A stretch of DNA of 64,000 nucleotides, taken from positions 174,969 to 238,968 of the forward strand of contig NZ_JALEIK010000019.1 in assembly GCF_022770205.1 (NCBI RefSeq). The letters are read 5' to 3'. The translations under genes were made by a program, and so were the position numbers. The stretch is from Helicobacter sp. GTDB lineage: Bacteria > Campylobacterota > Campylobacteria > Campylobacterales > Helicobacteraceae. Of this stretch, positions 33,887-43,014 are shown in pieces; position 1 is the stretch's first letter; every line of letters begins with the position of its first letter. Under the pieces are notes generated by a model, which was not told the origin of the DNA, ran no database searches, and saw only the letters and a list, made by a program, of their open reading frames with translations.

Positions 33887-35278
33887 TTAAAAATTATCCT
33901 CAAACCAACCTGCAATCTCACTGCGGATTGTTTGGTGCAACACAATAGCAGACAAAAAATCATCTTGCTTTGCTTTTTTTAGCAAGCTTACAAGCCCATT
34001 GCGAAACTTGCTTAAATAAGGATGATCAATTTGCATAGGATCGCCTAAAAACACAATCCTAGAATCTTCTGCCATTCTTGTGCCAATCAGCTTAATCGTC
34101 GCATTTAAAGCATTTTGCGCTTCATCAAAAATCACAAACTTCTTAGCAATGCTAACCCCCCTAGCGTGCGCAATATCCATCACTTCAATATTATGCTTTG
34201 TGATAAAATATTCCGTTGCCTCCTTGCTTTGAATGCTATTTGCCTCTCCGCGATACTCAATACGCTTTGCTAGGGATTCCTTTTGCATTTTAGTAATCAT
34301 AAAGTTGATTGCACTAAAAAGCGGATACATAAAATAGTTGAGTTTTTGATTTTCATCGCCTTTGCGGAATCCAAGTTCTGCCTCCTTATCATTTGCTGTA
34401 ATGGTGTTGCGCAAATACACGATTCCACTCACCACTCCTTTTTTTAGCAAATGCAACCCCGCCTGTAATGCAATGAGCGTTTTCCCGCTCCCTGTTGCAC
34501 CGCTACAAATGGTGATTTTATTCCTAGGGTGCATTAAAAGTGCGTAAAGAAATTTTTGCTCTAAATTAATAGGCTTGACATAAAACATAAATTCTTCTAA
34601 AAGCACATCAAAATCCAATAACTCAAAAGCTCCATCAAGCTTAAATCCATAGTGCTTTCTACCTGTTTGATACAAACTATTTTCTGTGTTGTCCAACTCA
34701 TCAATGGCAAGCAAGCTCCAATTTTTTAAATGTTTAAATGCTTGCTCTTTCTCTATGTTTGCTTTAATATCGCTCTTATGTGCGCTAAAATGCGTTAAAA
34801 AATCAATCTCTTGGGGATTTTCAATGCGATCGCGCATTAGAGATTGTGAGTTAATACTTAAAGAGAGTGCATAAACTTTTAGTGAAATATCATTGGTCAA
34901 AAGTGTGAGATTATAATCTTTTGCAATTTCTAAAAGGCGCGCATCATTTAACCCATAATCTTGAAATTTTGTTTTATAAATGGGACGATGGATAATTTGT
35001 AAAGGAATCTCTCTAGCATTACTGCTAAAATATAGCGTATGGATTTTGTCATTTTCCTTTGCGCAAATGCGTGGTATGCTAGTGTTATCACTATTAATAT
35101 TTCTAAAAAATTCCCTTGCAAAAAATCCCGTTTCGTTATTTAAGTCCTTTTTCTTATCTAGCTCGCTTAAGGTTACATCGCAAATAAAAATTGCATTTTC
35201 ACCATTTTGATGGAGAAAAAAGAGATTCTCCACATCATCTAAGATGATTGAAGTGTCAATGAGATAGGATTTTTTCAC
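33887..35278 (-). CDS. PIN domain / PhoH family ATPase fusion
   Basis: N-terminal PIN (YLIDTSIILDD); C-terminal PhoH CSGATGSGKTLIALQAGL and FDEAQNA. Confidence 0.9.
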   Translation of the reverse strand: MKKSYLIDTSIILDDVENLFFLHQNGENAIFICDVTLSELDKKKDLNNETGFFAREFFRNINSDNTSIPRICAKENDKIHTLYFSSNAREIPLQIIHRPIYKTKFQDYGLNDARLLEIAKDYNLTLLTNDISLKVYALSLSINSQSLMRDRIENPQEIDFLTHFSAHKSDIKANIEKEQAFKHLKNWSLLAIDELDNTENSLYQTGRKHYGFKLDGAFELLDFDVLLEEFMFYVKPINLEQKFLYALLMHPRNKITICSGATGSGKTLIALQAGLHLLKKGVVSGIVYLRNTITANDKEAELGFRKGDENQKLNYFMYPLFSAINFMITKMQKESLAKRIEYRGEANSIQSKEATEYFITKHNIEVMDIAHARGVSIAKKFVIFDEAQNALNATIKLIGTRMAEDSRIVFLGDPMQIDHPYLSKFRNGLVSLLKKAKQDDFLSAIVLHQTIRSEIAGWFEDNF

Positions 35279-37651
35279 CTATTGACAACCTTCACATTCA
35301 ATGCTTCTATCCATTGTATCTGTTGTGGCTTCTGCTTCTACACTTTGTGAGCGCAAATAATAAGTGGATTTTAAGCCAAGCTTCCAAGCAAGCATATAAA
35401 TTTCATTTAAGTATTTTCCACTAGCTAGATTAAGAGCCATAAAGATATTTGTGCTTTGCCCTTGATCAATCCATTTTTGGCGCACAGCGGCGGCTTTTAC
35501 TAATAATTTTTGGTCAATTTCATAGGCTGAAGTGTAATAACTCCAATTTTCCAAGCTCAAATTTGGAGCAACAACGGGAATCAAACCGCTAAGATTTTCC
35601 TCAAACCACTTGCGCTTATAAATGGGTTCAATCGTCTGTGTTGTGCCAACTAAAATAGAAATAGAACTTGTCGGCGCAATCGCCATCAAATAGCCATTAC
35701 GCATCCCCTTGCTTCTCACTTCTTCACGCAAGGCATTCCAATCATAATCATAGGCAAATAAACCACCACGATCCACTAAGGATTTTGCTTCATTATTCGC
35801 CTTATCAATAGGAAAAATCCCTTTAGACCATTCAGAGCCTACAAAATCGCTATACACACCCTTTTCTTGCGCCAACTTACAACTTGATTCAATCGCATTA
35901 TAACTAATAGATTCCATAATTGCATCAATCTTTTTTAAATGCGCATCACTCCCCCACTCTATGCGCGATTCTGCAAGCATTTGTGCCTCACCCATCACGC
36001 CAAGCCCAATGGCACGATTCTCTAAGTTTGTAACCTTAACCTTGCGATTGGGATAAAAATTTAAATCAATCACATTATCAAGCATTCTAATTGCAATGGG
36101 AACAACGCGCTCTATATCTTCTTTTGTGTGGATTTTTGAAAGATTAATGGACGCTAGATTGCACACAGCAGTTTTTCCATCTTTTGACTCTCTTTGTGCA
36201 ATGAAAACCTTTTTCCCACCAATGCTATCTGTAGAAGTGATTTTATTAGAAGGCTTCTCTATGCCACAATCCGTAAGAATCAACTGATATTCTGGATAAT
36301 CTTTAATGCTACCATCTTCAAATTCTACACGGATAAAAGTAGTGTTTGGCTCTGTATTTTGAAAAATCTCTGTGCAAAGATTTGAACTTCTAATAATCCC
36401 TATGTGAGCATTTGGATTAGCACGATTTGCATTGTCTTTAAAGCACAAAAAGGGAGAGCCTGTTTCAAAATAACTTGTTAGAATCTTTTTCCAAAGATCC
36501 TTAGCCTTAATGGTTTCTCTAACAATACTTGCATCTTGCTCATATTGCATATAGCGCGCTTCAAAGGCTTCACCATATAGATTAGTTAAATCTGCACAAG
36601 CAAGCGAGTCAAACAAACTCCACAAGCCATCTTCACTCACTCTTTTCATAAACAAATCTGGAATCCATAATGCCGGGAACAAATCGTGTGTGCGTCTTCG
36701 CTCTTCACCACTATTTTTCTTAATATCCACAAAATCAAAAATATCACTATGCCAAGGCTCTAAATACACAGAAATTGCACCCTTTCTAGTGCCTAATTGA
36801 TCCACAGCAATAGCAATATCATTTGTGATTTTTAAAAAGGGAATCACCCCACCTGCAGCGTTTTTATGCCCATCAATAAAACTTCCTAATCCACGGATTT
36901 TTGAAAAATCCCATCCGATTCCACCCCCATATTTGCTTAAAAGTGCCATCTCTTTGTAAGAATCAAAAATCCCTTCAATGCTATCAGGAGTGCTTCCAAT
37001 GTAGCAAGAGCTAAGCTGATGGCGCGGCGTTCTTGCATTAGAGAGTGTTGGTGTTGCTACCATTACTTCAAATTTTGAGAGTAAATCATAAAACTGCTCC
37101 GCCCAATAATTTGGATCTTTTTCATTTTGCGCCAAAAACATCGCAATCCCCATAAACATATGCTGCGGCAATTCAATGGGATTGCCTTGCTTATCCTTTA
37201 GCAAATAGCGGTCATAAAGCGTTTTGACACCCAAATAATTAAACTGCAAATCCCTCTCTTTTACAATTTTTTTATCCAAACGCTCCAAATTAAACTTCTC
37301 TTTTAATCCCCTAATAATGCGATTCTCTCTTTCCCCCACTGCAAAATACTCTGCAAGACTTTTATAGCCATTAAATCCATTTACGCGGTGGTATAAATCA
37401 TATAAAAACAAGCGCGCTGCAACATAAGTCCAATGAGGACAATCAATATCAATCTTATCCACCGCTGTTTTAATGAGTGTTTGTTGAATCTCTTGTGTGG
37501 TGATTTTATCGCGAAATTGCAATTTTGCATCCACTTCTAACTCACTTTGAGAAACCCCCTCTAATCCAACAACAGAATCACGCGTATATTTTTGAATCTT
37601 TGTAACATCTAACGGCTCAATGCGTCCATTTCTTTTTATCACTGTTAGCAT
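35279..37651 (-). CDS. nrdA: Ribonucleoside-diphosphate reductase alpha subunit
   Basis: ATP-cone N-terminus; NLCTEIFQNT; C-terminal CEGCQ. Confidence 0.97.
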   Translation of the reverse strand: MLTVIKRNGRIEPLDVTKIQKYTRDSVVGLEGVSQSELEVDAKLQFRDKITTQEIQQTLIKTAVDKIDIDCPHWTYVAARLFLYDLYHRVNGFNGYKSLAEYFAVGERENRIIRGLKEKFNLERLDKKIVKERDLQFNYLGVKTLYDRYLLKDKQGNPIELPQHMFMGIAMFLAQNEKDPNYWAEQFYDLLSKFEVMVATPTLSNARTPRHQLSSCYIGSTPDSIEGIFDSYKEMALLSKYGGGIGWDFSKIRGLGSFIDGHKNAAGGVIPFLKITNDIAIAVDQLGTRKGAISVYLEPWHSDIFDFVDIKKNSGEERRRTHDLFPALWIPDLFMKRVSEDGLWSLFDSLACADLTNLYGEAFEARYMQYEQDASIVRETIKAKDLWKKILTSYFETGSPFLCFKDNANRANPNAHIGIIRSSNLCTEIFQNTEPNTTFIRVEFEDGSIKDYPEYQLILTDCGIEKPSNKITSTDSIGGKKVFIAQRESKDGKTAVCNLASINLSKIHTKEDIERVVPIAIRMLDNVIDLNFYPNRKVKVTNLENRAIGLGVMGEAQMLAESRIEWGSDAHLKKIDAIMESISYNAIESSCKLAQEKGVYSDFVGSEWSKGIFPIDKANNEAKSLVDRGGLFAYDYDWNALREEVRSKGMRNGYLMAIAPTSSISILVGTTQTIEPIYKRKWFEENLSGLIPVVAPNLSLENWSYYTSAYEIDQKLLVKAAAVRQKWIDQGQSTNIFMALNLASGKYLNEIYMLAWKLGLKSTYYLRSQSVEAEATTDTMDRSIECEGCQ

Positions 37652-37717
37652 AATACCCCTTATTAATTTCTCATAGTTTAACCTAAAGTCTTATAAACTG
37701 CACGAAGAAAGCCTTAA

Positions 37718-38341
37718 TTACTTATACTCTACAATCTCATCTAATCCTAAACGAAATCTCTCTTGCTGCGCTTTTGCCCTATAACCAAAACACACAACTA
37801 AAGCCACTTGTTCCTTTGTTGCATCTAAATGCAAATAGCTTTCAATCCCTGCCTTATCAAAACCCTCCATATAGCAAGTGTCAATCTTTAGATAACTTGC
37901 ATAAGCAACCATATAAGTTGCCATAATATAAGCCTGCATTGCTCCCCATTGAAAAATATTATTTTCTAAGTATCCCCTAGTTTTTAGATGTTGTTTTAAC
38001 ACATTAAAAAGCCCATCTAAACTTTCTTTGCTAGGGGCTTTTCCGCTTGCAAGCTTCGCTAAATATGCACTTGGTGGATTTAAATCTTGACACAAAACTT
38101 TATAAACCACCACAGCACTGGCAGTGGCAATTTGTGGTTGATTCCAACAAAGCGTCTGCAAAGACTCTTTTGCCTCCTCACTTTGAAAAACTACCATTCT
38201 TGTTGGTTCCATACCAAAGGAGCTAGGTGCCAACCTTCCAACTTCTAAAATTGCATTTAAAACCTCTTGTGGAATCTTCTTGTCTCTATCAAATAACTTG
38301 CAAGCATGTCTAAAATGCACAGATTCTAAAAATGCATCCAT
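37718..38341 (-). CDS. NAD(P)H nitroreductase family protein
   Basis: RHACKLFDRDKKI...LEVGRLAPSSFGMEPTRMVVF. Confidence 0.88.
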   Translation of the reverse strand: MDAFLESVHFRHACKLFDRDKKIPQEVLNAILEVGRLAPSSFGMEPTRMVVFQSEEAKESLQTLCWNQPQIATASAVVVYKVLCQDLNPPSAYLAKLASGKAPSKESLDGLFNVLKQHLKTRGYLENNIFQWGAMQAYIMATYMVAYASYLKIDTCYMEGFDKAGIESYLHLDATKEQVALVVCFGYRAKAQQERFRLGLDEIVEYK

Positions 38342-38357
38342 TCTCTTCTCCTTAAAA

Positions 38358-40157
38358 TTATTTTGCTTTTCTTTTTCTTTGCGTTGGATCTAGCACTTTT
38401 TTGCGGATTCTAATACTCTTTGGTGTTACCTCTAAAATCTCATCTTCTTCAATCCATTCTAATGCACGCTCTAAATTTAAATCTCTAGGCGGAGTGAGCT
38501 TAATTGCATCATCACTTCCACTTGCGCGCATATTTGTTAAATGCTTGGCTTTGACGGGATTAACATCTAAATCATTCTCTCTGCTATGCTCTCCAATAAT
38601 CATTCCTATATAAACTTTAGTTTGTGGCGGGATAAATAGCACACCGCGCTCTTGCATATTTCCCAACGAAAAAGGCGTTGCTTCTCCATTTTCCATAGAA
38701 ATTAACGCACCATTATTGCGTGTTTCTACGCTTCCACTAAAGGGACGAAACTCTAAAAAACTATTATTCATCACACCTTCTCCCTTAGTATCTGTTAAAA
38801 ACTCACTTCTATATCCAATCAACCCCCTAGCTGGAATCTCAAATTCTAATCTTGTGTATCCCTCACCCATAGGATTCATAGCCTTTAGCTCCGCTTTTCT
38901 ACGCCCTAGCTTTTCAATCACACTCCCAGAATAATCCTGTGGCGTATCCACAACCAAAGATTCAAAAGGCTCGCATTTTTGCCCATCAATCTCTTTAACA
39001 ATCACTTCAGGGCGCGAAATACTAAACTCATAATCCTCTCTTCTTAAATTCTCCGCTAGGATTGTGATTTGTAACTCTCCCCTGCCACTAACCTTAAACT
39101 TCCCTTCGCCTAGTTCTTCAACCCTCATTGCAATATTTGTTTGCATCTCTTTTTCAAGGCGCTCTTTTAACTTATTTGCTGTTACATGCTTGCCTTCTAA
39201 TCCGGCAAATGGGGAGTCATTAACTGCAAAATTCACACTCATTGTTGGCTCTTCTAAGTGCATAGGATCCAGTGGAATAGGATTATTAGGATCTACAATA
39301 GAATCCCCAACATTAATAGAATGGAATCCCGCTAAGGCTACAATATCCCCCGCTTGCGCTGCATCAATCTCTGTTCTTGCAAGCCCATAAAAACCAATGA
39401 GTTTTGTAATCTTACCTGTAATTTTCTCCCCATTACTCTTAGCAAGCATTACATTCTCACCCTTTTTAATCTTACCATTAAAGATTCTTGCAATTCCAAT
39501 TTTACCCACATAATTGTCATAATCTAGCGTGAAAATTTGCACCTGCAAAGGATTTTCCCTATTCCCACTAGGCAATGGCACATATTCTAAAATCGCATCA
39601 AAAAGTGGCTCTAAATTCTTTTTTTCATCCTCTAGCTCCTTTATTGCATAGCCATCACGCGCCGCAGCATAGATGACAGGAAAGTCTAATTGTTCCTCAT
39701 TTGCTCCCATTGCAGAGAACAAATCAAACACCTCATCAACCACTCTATCAGGTTGTGCCGCAGGTTTATCAATCTTATTGACTACCACAATAGGACGGAT
39801 TCCAAGCCCTAATGCTTTTTTTACCACAAATTTAGTCTGTGGCATCACCCCTTCTTGCGCATCTACAAGCAATAGCACTCCATCAACCATTTTTAAAACG
39901 CGTTCAACCTCTCCACCAAAATCAGCGTGTCCGGGAGTATCTATAATATTAATCTTAGTCCCATTGTAATGGATTGCTGTATTTTTAGATAAAATCGTAA
40001 TCCCACGCTCTTTTTCAATATCGTTGCTATCCATCACGCGTTCATCAACTTGCTCGTGGCTTGCAAATGTGCCAGACTGCCGCAATAAACCATCCACAAG
40101 CGTTGTTTTTCCGTGATCTACATGCGCAATAACCGCAATATTTCTAATCTCTTGCAT
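38358..40157 (-). CDS. typA: Translational GTPase TypA/BipA
   Basis: [38 protein letters not shown]. Confidence 0.98.
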   Translation of the reverse strand: MQEIRNIAVIAHVDHGKTTLVDGLLRQSGTFASHEQVDERVMDSNDIEKERGITILSKNTAIHYNGTKINIIDTPGHADFGGEVERVLKMVDGVLLLVDAQEGVMPQTKFVVKKALGLGIRPIVVVNKIDKPAAQPDRVVDEVFDLFSAMGANEEQLDFPVIYAAARDGYAIKELEDEKKNLEPLFDAILEYVPLPSGNRENPLQVQIFTLDYDNYVGKIGIARIFNGKIKKGENVMLAKSNGEKITGKITKLIGFYGLARTEIDAAQAGDIVALAGFHSINVGDSIVDPNNPIPLDPMHLEEPTMSVNFAVNDSPFAGLEGKHVTANKLKERLEKEMQTNIAMRVEELGEGKFKVSGRGELQITILAENLRREDYEFSISRPEVIVKEIDGQKCEPFESLVVDTPQDYSGSVIEKLGRRKAELKAMNPMGEGYTRLEFEIPARGLIGYRSEFLTDTKGEGVMNNSFLEFRPFSGSVETRNNGALISMENGEATPFSLGNMQERGVLFIPPQTKVYIGMIIGEHSRENDLDVNPVKAKHLTNMRASGSDDAIKLTPPRDLNLERALEWIEEDEILEVTPKSIRIRKKVLDPTQRKRKAK

Positions 40158-40248
40158 TTGTTTCCTTAAAGAGTTTTAATCAATAAAATAAATTGCGGAT
40201 TCTACTCAAAAAATCCTTAAAAAATCAGACTAATCCTGCTTCTATATT

Positions 40249-40265
40249 TTGGAATACTTTTTGCT
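40249..40265 (+). promoter_or_regulatory. Candidate sigma-54 (RpoN) promoter upstream of fliK
   Basis: TTGG-AATACTTTTT-GCT: GG-N10-GC geometry with TTGG and TTGC halves, about 35 nt before the fliK ATG. Confidence 0.6.
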
Positions 40266-40300
40266 TTAAAATACAATAAATTTTATCAAAAGGCGTTGTT

Positions 40301-41971
40301 ATGCTCCCTTTCTTAGAAGTTGAATCCATTCCAAAAAAATCCTCTACCCTCATTAAAGGCATCTCTAAAGAAACGCAAAATTTATTGGATAACCCCACAG
40401 AGAATTCTCAAGATTTTGCACAAATTTTTAACGCGCTAACACAACCCATAACAAAAAAAGATTCTACTCTAAAAACGCTAAATAGAAGAAATAAGCTAAC
40501 CCCCAATCAACAACCTAGCAATTTTCTAAAAATCCTTGATGAAAAATATAATCTAACAAAAGATTTCAAAAACCAAAAAACCCCTCCACTAAAGAGTGCT
40601 AAAGATTTGTTAGAGTTTTCAAGCTCTCAAAAACAAGGCAAAACACTCAAAGACTTAAGCGAAGTTACCAAAAACTTACAACTCTCTCTTAAAAAAATCT
40701 CTATAAAGTCAGAAAATGTAGAATCTAAAATAGAATCTAAAAATACAATAGAATCCAAACAACAACTCCAAAACATTCCAAAAAACTCTTCGCTGCTTAA
40801 CTTAATTTTACAGGATAAAAACCTAGTTTCTAAAGATTCTCCAAAAATAAGGGAAACCAAAGAAACTAAAACAATTAAACAAACAAAAACAGAATCCAAC
40901 ATTTTAGATTCCATTCCCCTTAAAAAGAAAGAATCTCAAACAAACACCAAACCAGAGATAAAACCAGAATCTAAAACAGAAATCCAATTAGAATCCAAAA
41001 TAAATTCTAAATCTGAATTAGACATACCCATTAAAGAAAAAGAATCAAAGGAGTCCAAAACAGAATCTAAAACTAACTCCAAGCTAGACTTTACAAAATT
41101 AGAATCCAAAATAAATTCTAAAACTAAAAATGAGCCAAATGCTATACAAAGGGACTTTACTCCAAAAAACAGCAAAGAATCCCAAAAAGAACCTGCAATC
41201 AAAAATGACAAACAAACAGAGATTAGACAAAATCTGCCCAATACCCTTAATGCAGTTGCAACACAAAAAGAAGAAATCACTCAGCAGTCCTTAGAACAGA
41301 CTAAACAAGAAAGTTTTTTAGATAATTTTTTAAAAACCAACCAAAAACCACAAAGCGAGCCAAAAGAACTAACCCAACAACCACCCAAAGAAAAAGAAAT
41401 CCGTAAAGAAAATGAAAAATTAAACCAAGAAAATTACCAAAACCCCATACAAACCCAAAGGGAATCACGCTTTAATCCCCAAAACACTTTTATACATTTT
41501 AGCGATCACCTAAGAGATGCTATAACAAATTATCGCCCCCCTGTTACAAAAATAAGCCTAGAGCTAAACCCACAAAATCTAGGTAGTGTGGAGCTAACCA
41601 TTGCCAAAAATGGCGAGAAGCTCTCTGTGCAAATTAGCTCTAACCAAAGTGCCTTGCAACTCATTATGCAAAACACACAAGAATTTAAAAATGCACTAGG
41701 CAATTTAGGATTCCAAAATGTAGAGATTGACTTTAAAGATAATCAAGGTAGTAGTCTAAGTAATGGGAATTTTAGCGATTCTAGCGGAAATCAGCAAAAC
41801 GGATTCCAACAAGGACAACAACATAATCCACACAATTTTCAACAAAACACACAACAAAATTCACAAAATACTGAAAATTGGAACGAAAATAGCTTGCACA
41901 TAGACAAAAAAGCAAAGAATCCCTATGAAAAATTAGCCATTGTGGAACTTAGCTTTTCATATTACGCCTAA
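40301..41971 (+). CDS. fliK: Flagellar hook-length control protein FliK
   Basis: Low-complexity N-terminus; C-terminal KISLELNPQNLGSVELTIAKNGEKLSVQISSNQSALQLIMQN; followed by flgD-flgE. Confidence 0.88.
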   Translation: MLPFLEVESIPKKSSTLIKGISKETQNLLDNPTENSQDFAQIFNALTQPITKKDSTLKTLNRRNKLTPNQQPSNFLKILDEKYNLTKDFKNQKTPPLKSAKDLLEFSSSQKQGKTLKDLSEVTKNLQLSLKKISIKSENVESKIESKNTIESKQQLQNIPKNSSLLNLILQDKNLVSKDSPKIRETKETKTIKQTKTESNILDSIPLKKKESQTNTKPEIKPESKTEIQLESKINSKSELDIPIKEKESKESKTESKTNSKLDFTKLESKINSKTKNEPNAIQRDFTPKNSKESQKEPAIKNDKQTEIRQNLPNTLNAVATQKEEITQQSLEQTKQESFLDNFLKTNQKPQSEPKELTQQPPKEKEIRKENEKLNQENYQNPIQTQRESRFNPQNTFIHFSDHLRDAITNYRPPVTKISLELNPQNLGSVELTIAKNGEKLSVQISSNQSALQLIMQNTQEFKNALGNLGFQNVEIDFKDNQGSSLSNGNFSDSSGNQQNGFQQGQQHNPHNFQQNTQQNSQNTENWNENSLHIDKKAKNPYEKLAIVELSFSYYA

Positions 41972-41980
41972 GGAGCAACT

Positions 41981-43003
41981 ATGTCAACAATCCCAAATTT
42001 AAATGGCAACTACCAATTCCCAACTTCAAGAGAAAATAATATCTTACCAAGCGCAACAAAAGAAGAAGACACTAACAAATTAGAAAACAATACAAGCGCA
42101 AACGATACAGCAAACTCTACTGAGCCATCAGAAAACAACACTAATGCACTAGGCGATAAGCCCATTCCAAATAAAAACCAAGAAAATAGTAATTCCCTAT
42201 CCAATGAAGCTTTTATGCGCTTATTCTTAGAACAGCTCAAAAACCAAGACCCAACTGCTCCTATGGAAACACAAGAGATTTTAACCCAAACTGCACAGCT
42301 TACACAAGTTGAAGCACAAGAAAAAATGAAAAAAGCAATGGAAGATATGACAACTACAATGAAGTCTATGCAAGAAACAAATCAAGCTACCATTGAAGCA
42401 CAAAAAAAGCTTGTAGAAACACAAGAAAAAATGCTAGAAACAATGGGAAATCTTTCTGGAAGCATTCAAGATGGTTCTATCCTTAATGGTTACAACACAA
42501 TTGGAATGATAGGAAATATCGCAGAAACACCATTTACTGCACTCAAAATAGAAAAAAACGAAGCCATTGATTTTGAGCTTTACTTTGATGAGCCAATTGA
42601 TCCAACAAAAGGTTCTCCTAAAATTACCATTATGGATAAAGACAATAAAGTCATTAAAGAAATTGACTTAGCTGAAAAAAACTCTGATGGAAGCTATAAG
42701 TATCAAGGCAAGCAAGGATATGTGCAATTCCAATGGGATACAAGAGATAATCAAGGCAATTTTATGCAAAAAGGCGATTATGTAGTAAGAGCAGAATACA
42801 ATCTTGATAAAACTTCAAACAAATACAAAGAAACGCAATTAGGCAGAGGTGAGGTGCAAAGCATCGTATTTGATCAAGGAGTGCCTTATGTGAAATTAGG
42901 AGAGAAATTAACCATCCCCATTGTCTATGTTACATCTTATTATAAAAAAACAGGGGAAGGAATAGACCTGCCTGATTTGCCCAAGCCTGAAAACAAAGCA
43001 TAA
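41981..43003 (+). CDS. flgD: Flagellar hook assembly protein FlgD
   Basis: AFMRLFLEQLKNQDPTAPMETQEILTQTAQLTQVE. Confidence 0.95.
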   Translation: MSTIPNLNGNYQFPTSRENNILPSATKEEDTNKLENNTSANDTANSTEPSENNTNALGDKPIPNKNQENSNSLSNEAFMRLFLEQLKNQDPTAPMETQEILTQTAQLTQVEAQEKMKKAMEDMTTTMKSMQETNQATIEAQKKLVETQEKMLETMGNLSGSIQDGSILNGYNTIGMIGNIAETPFTALKIEKNEAIDFELYFDEPIDPTKGSPKITIMDKDNKVIKEIDLAEKNSDGSYKYQGKQGYVQFQWDTRDNQGNFMQKGDYVVRAEYNLDKTSNKYKETQLGRGEVQSIVFDQGVPYVKLGEKLTIPIVYVTSYYKKTGEGIDLPDLPKPENKA

Positions 43004-43014
43004 AGGAGTTTGCA

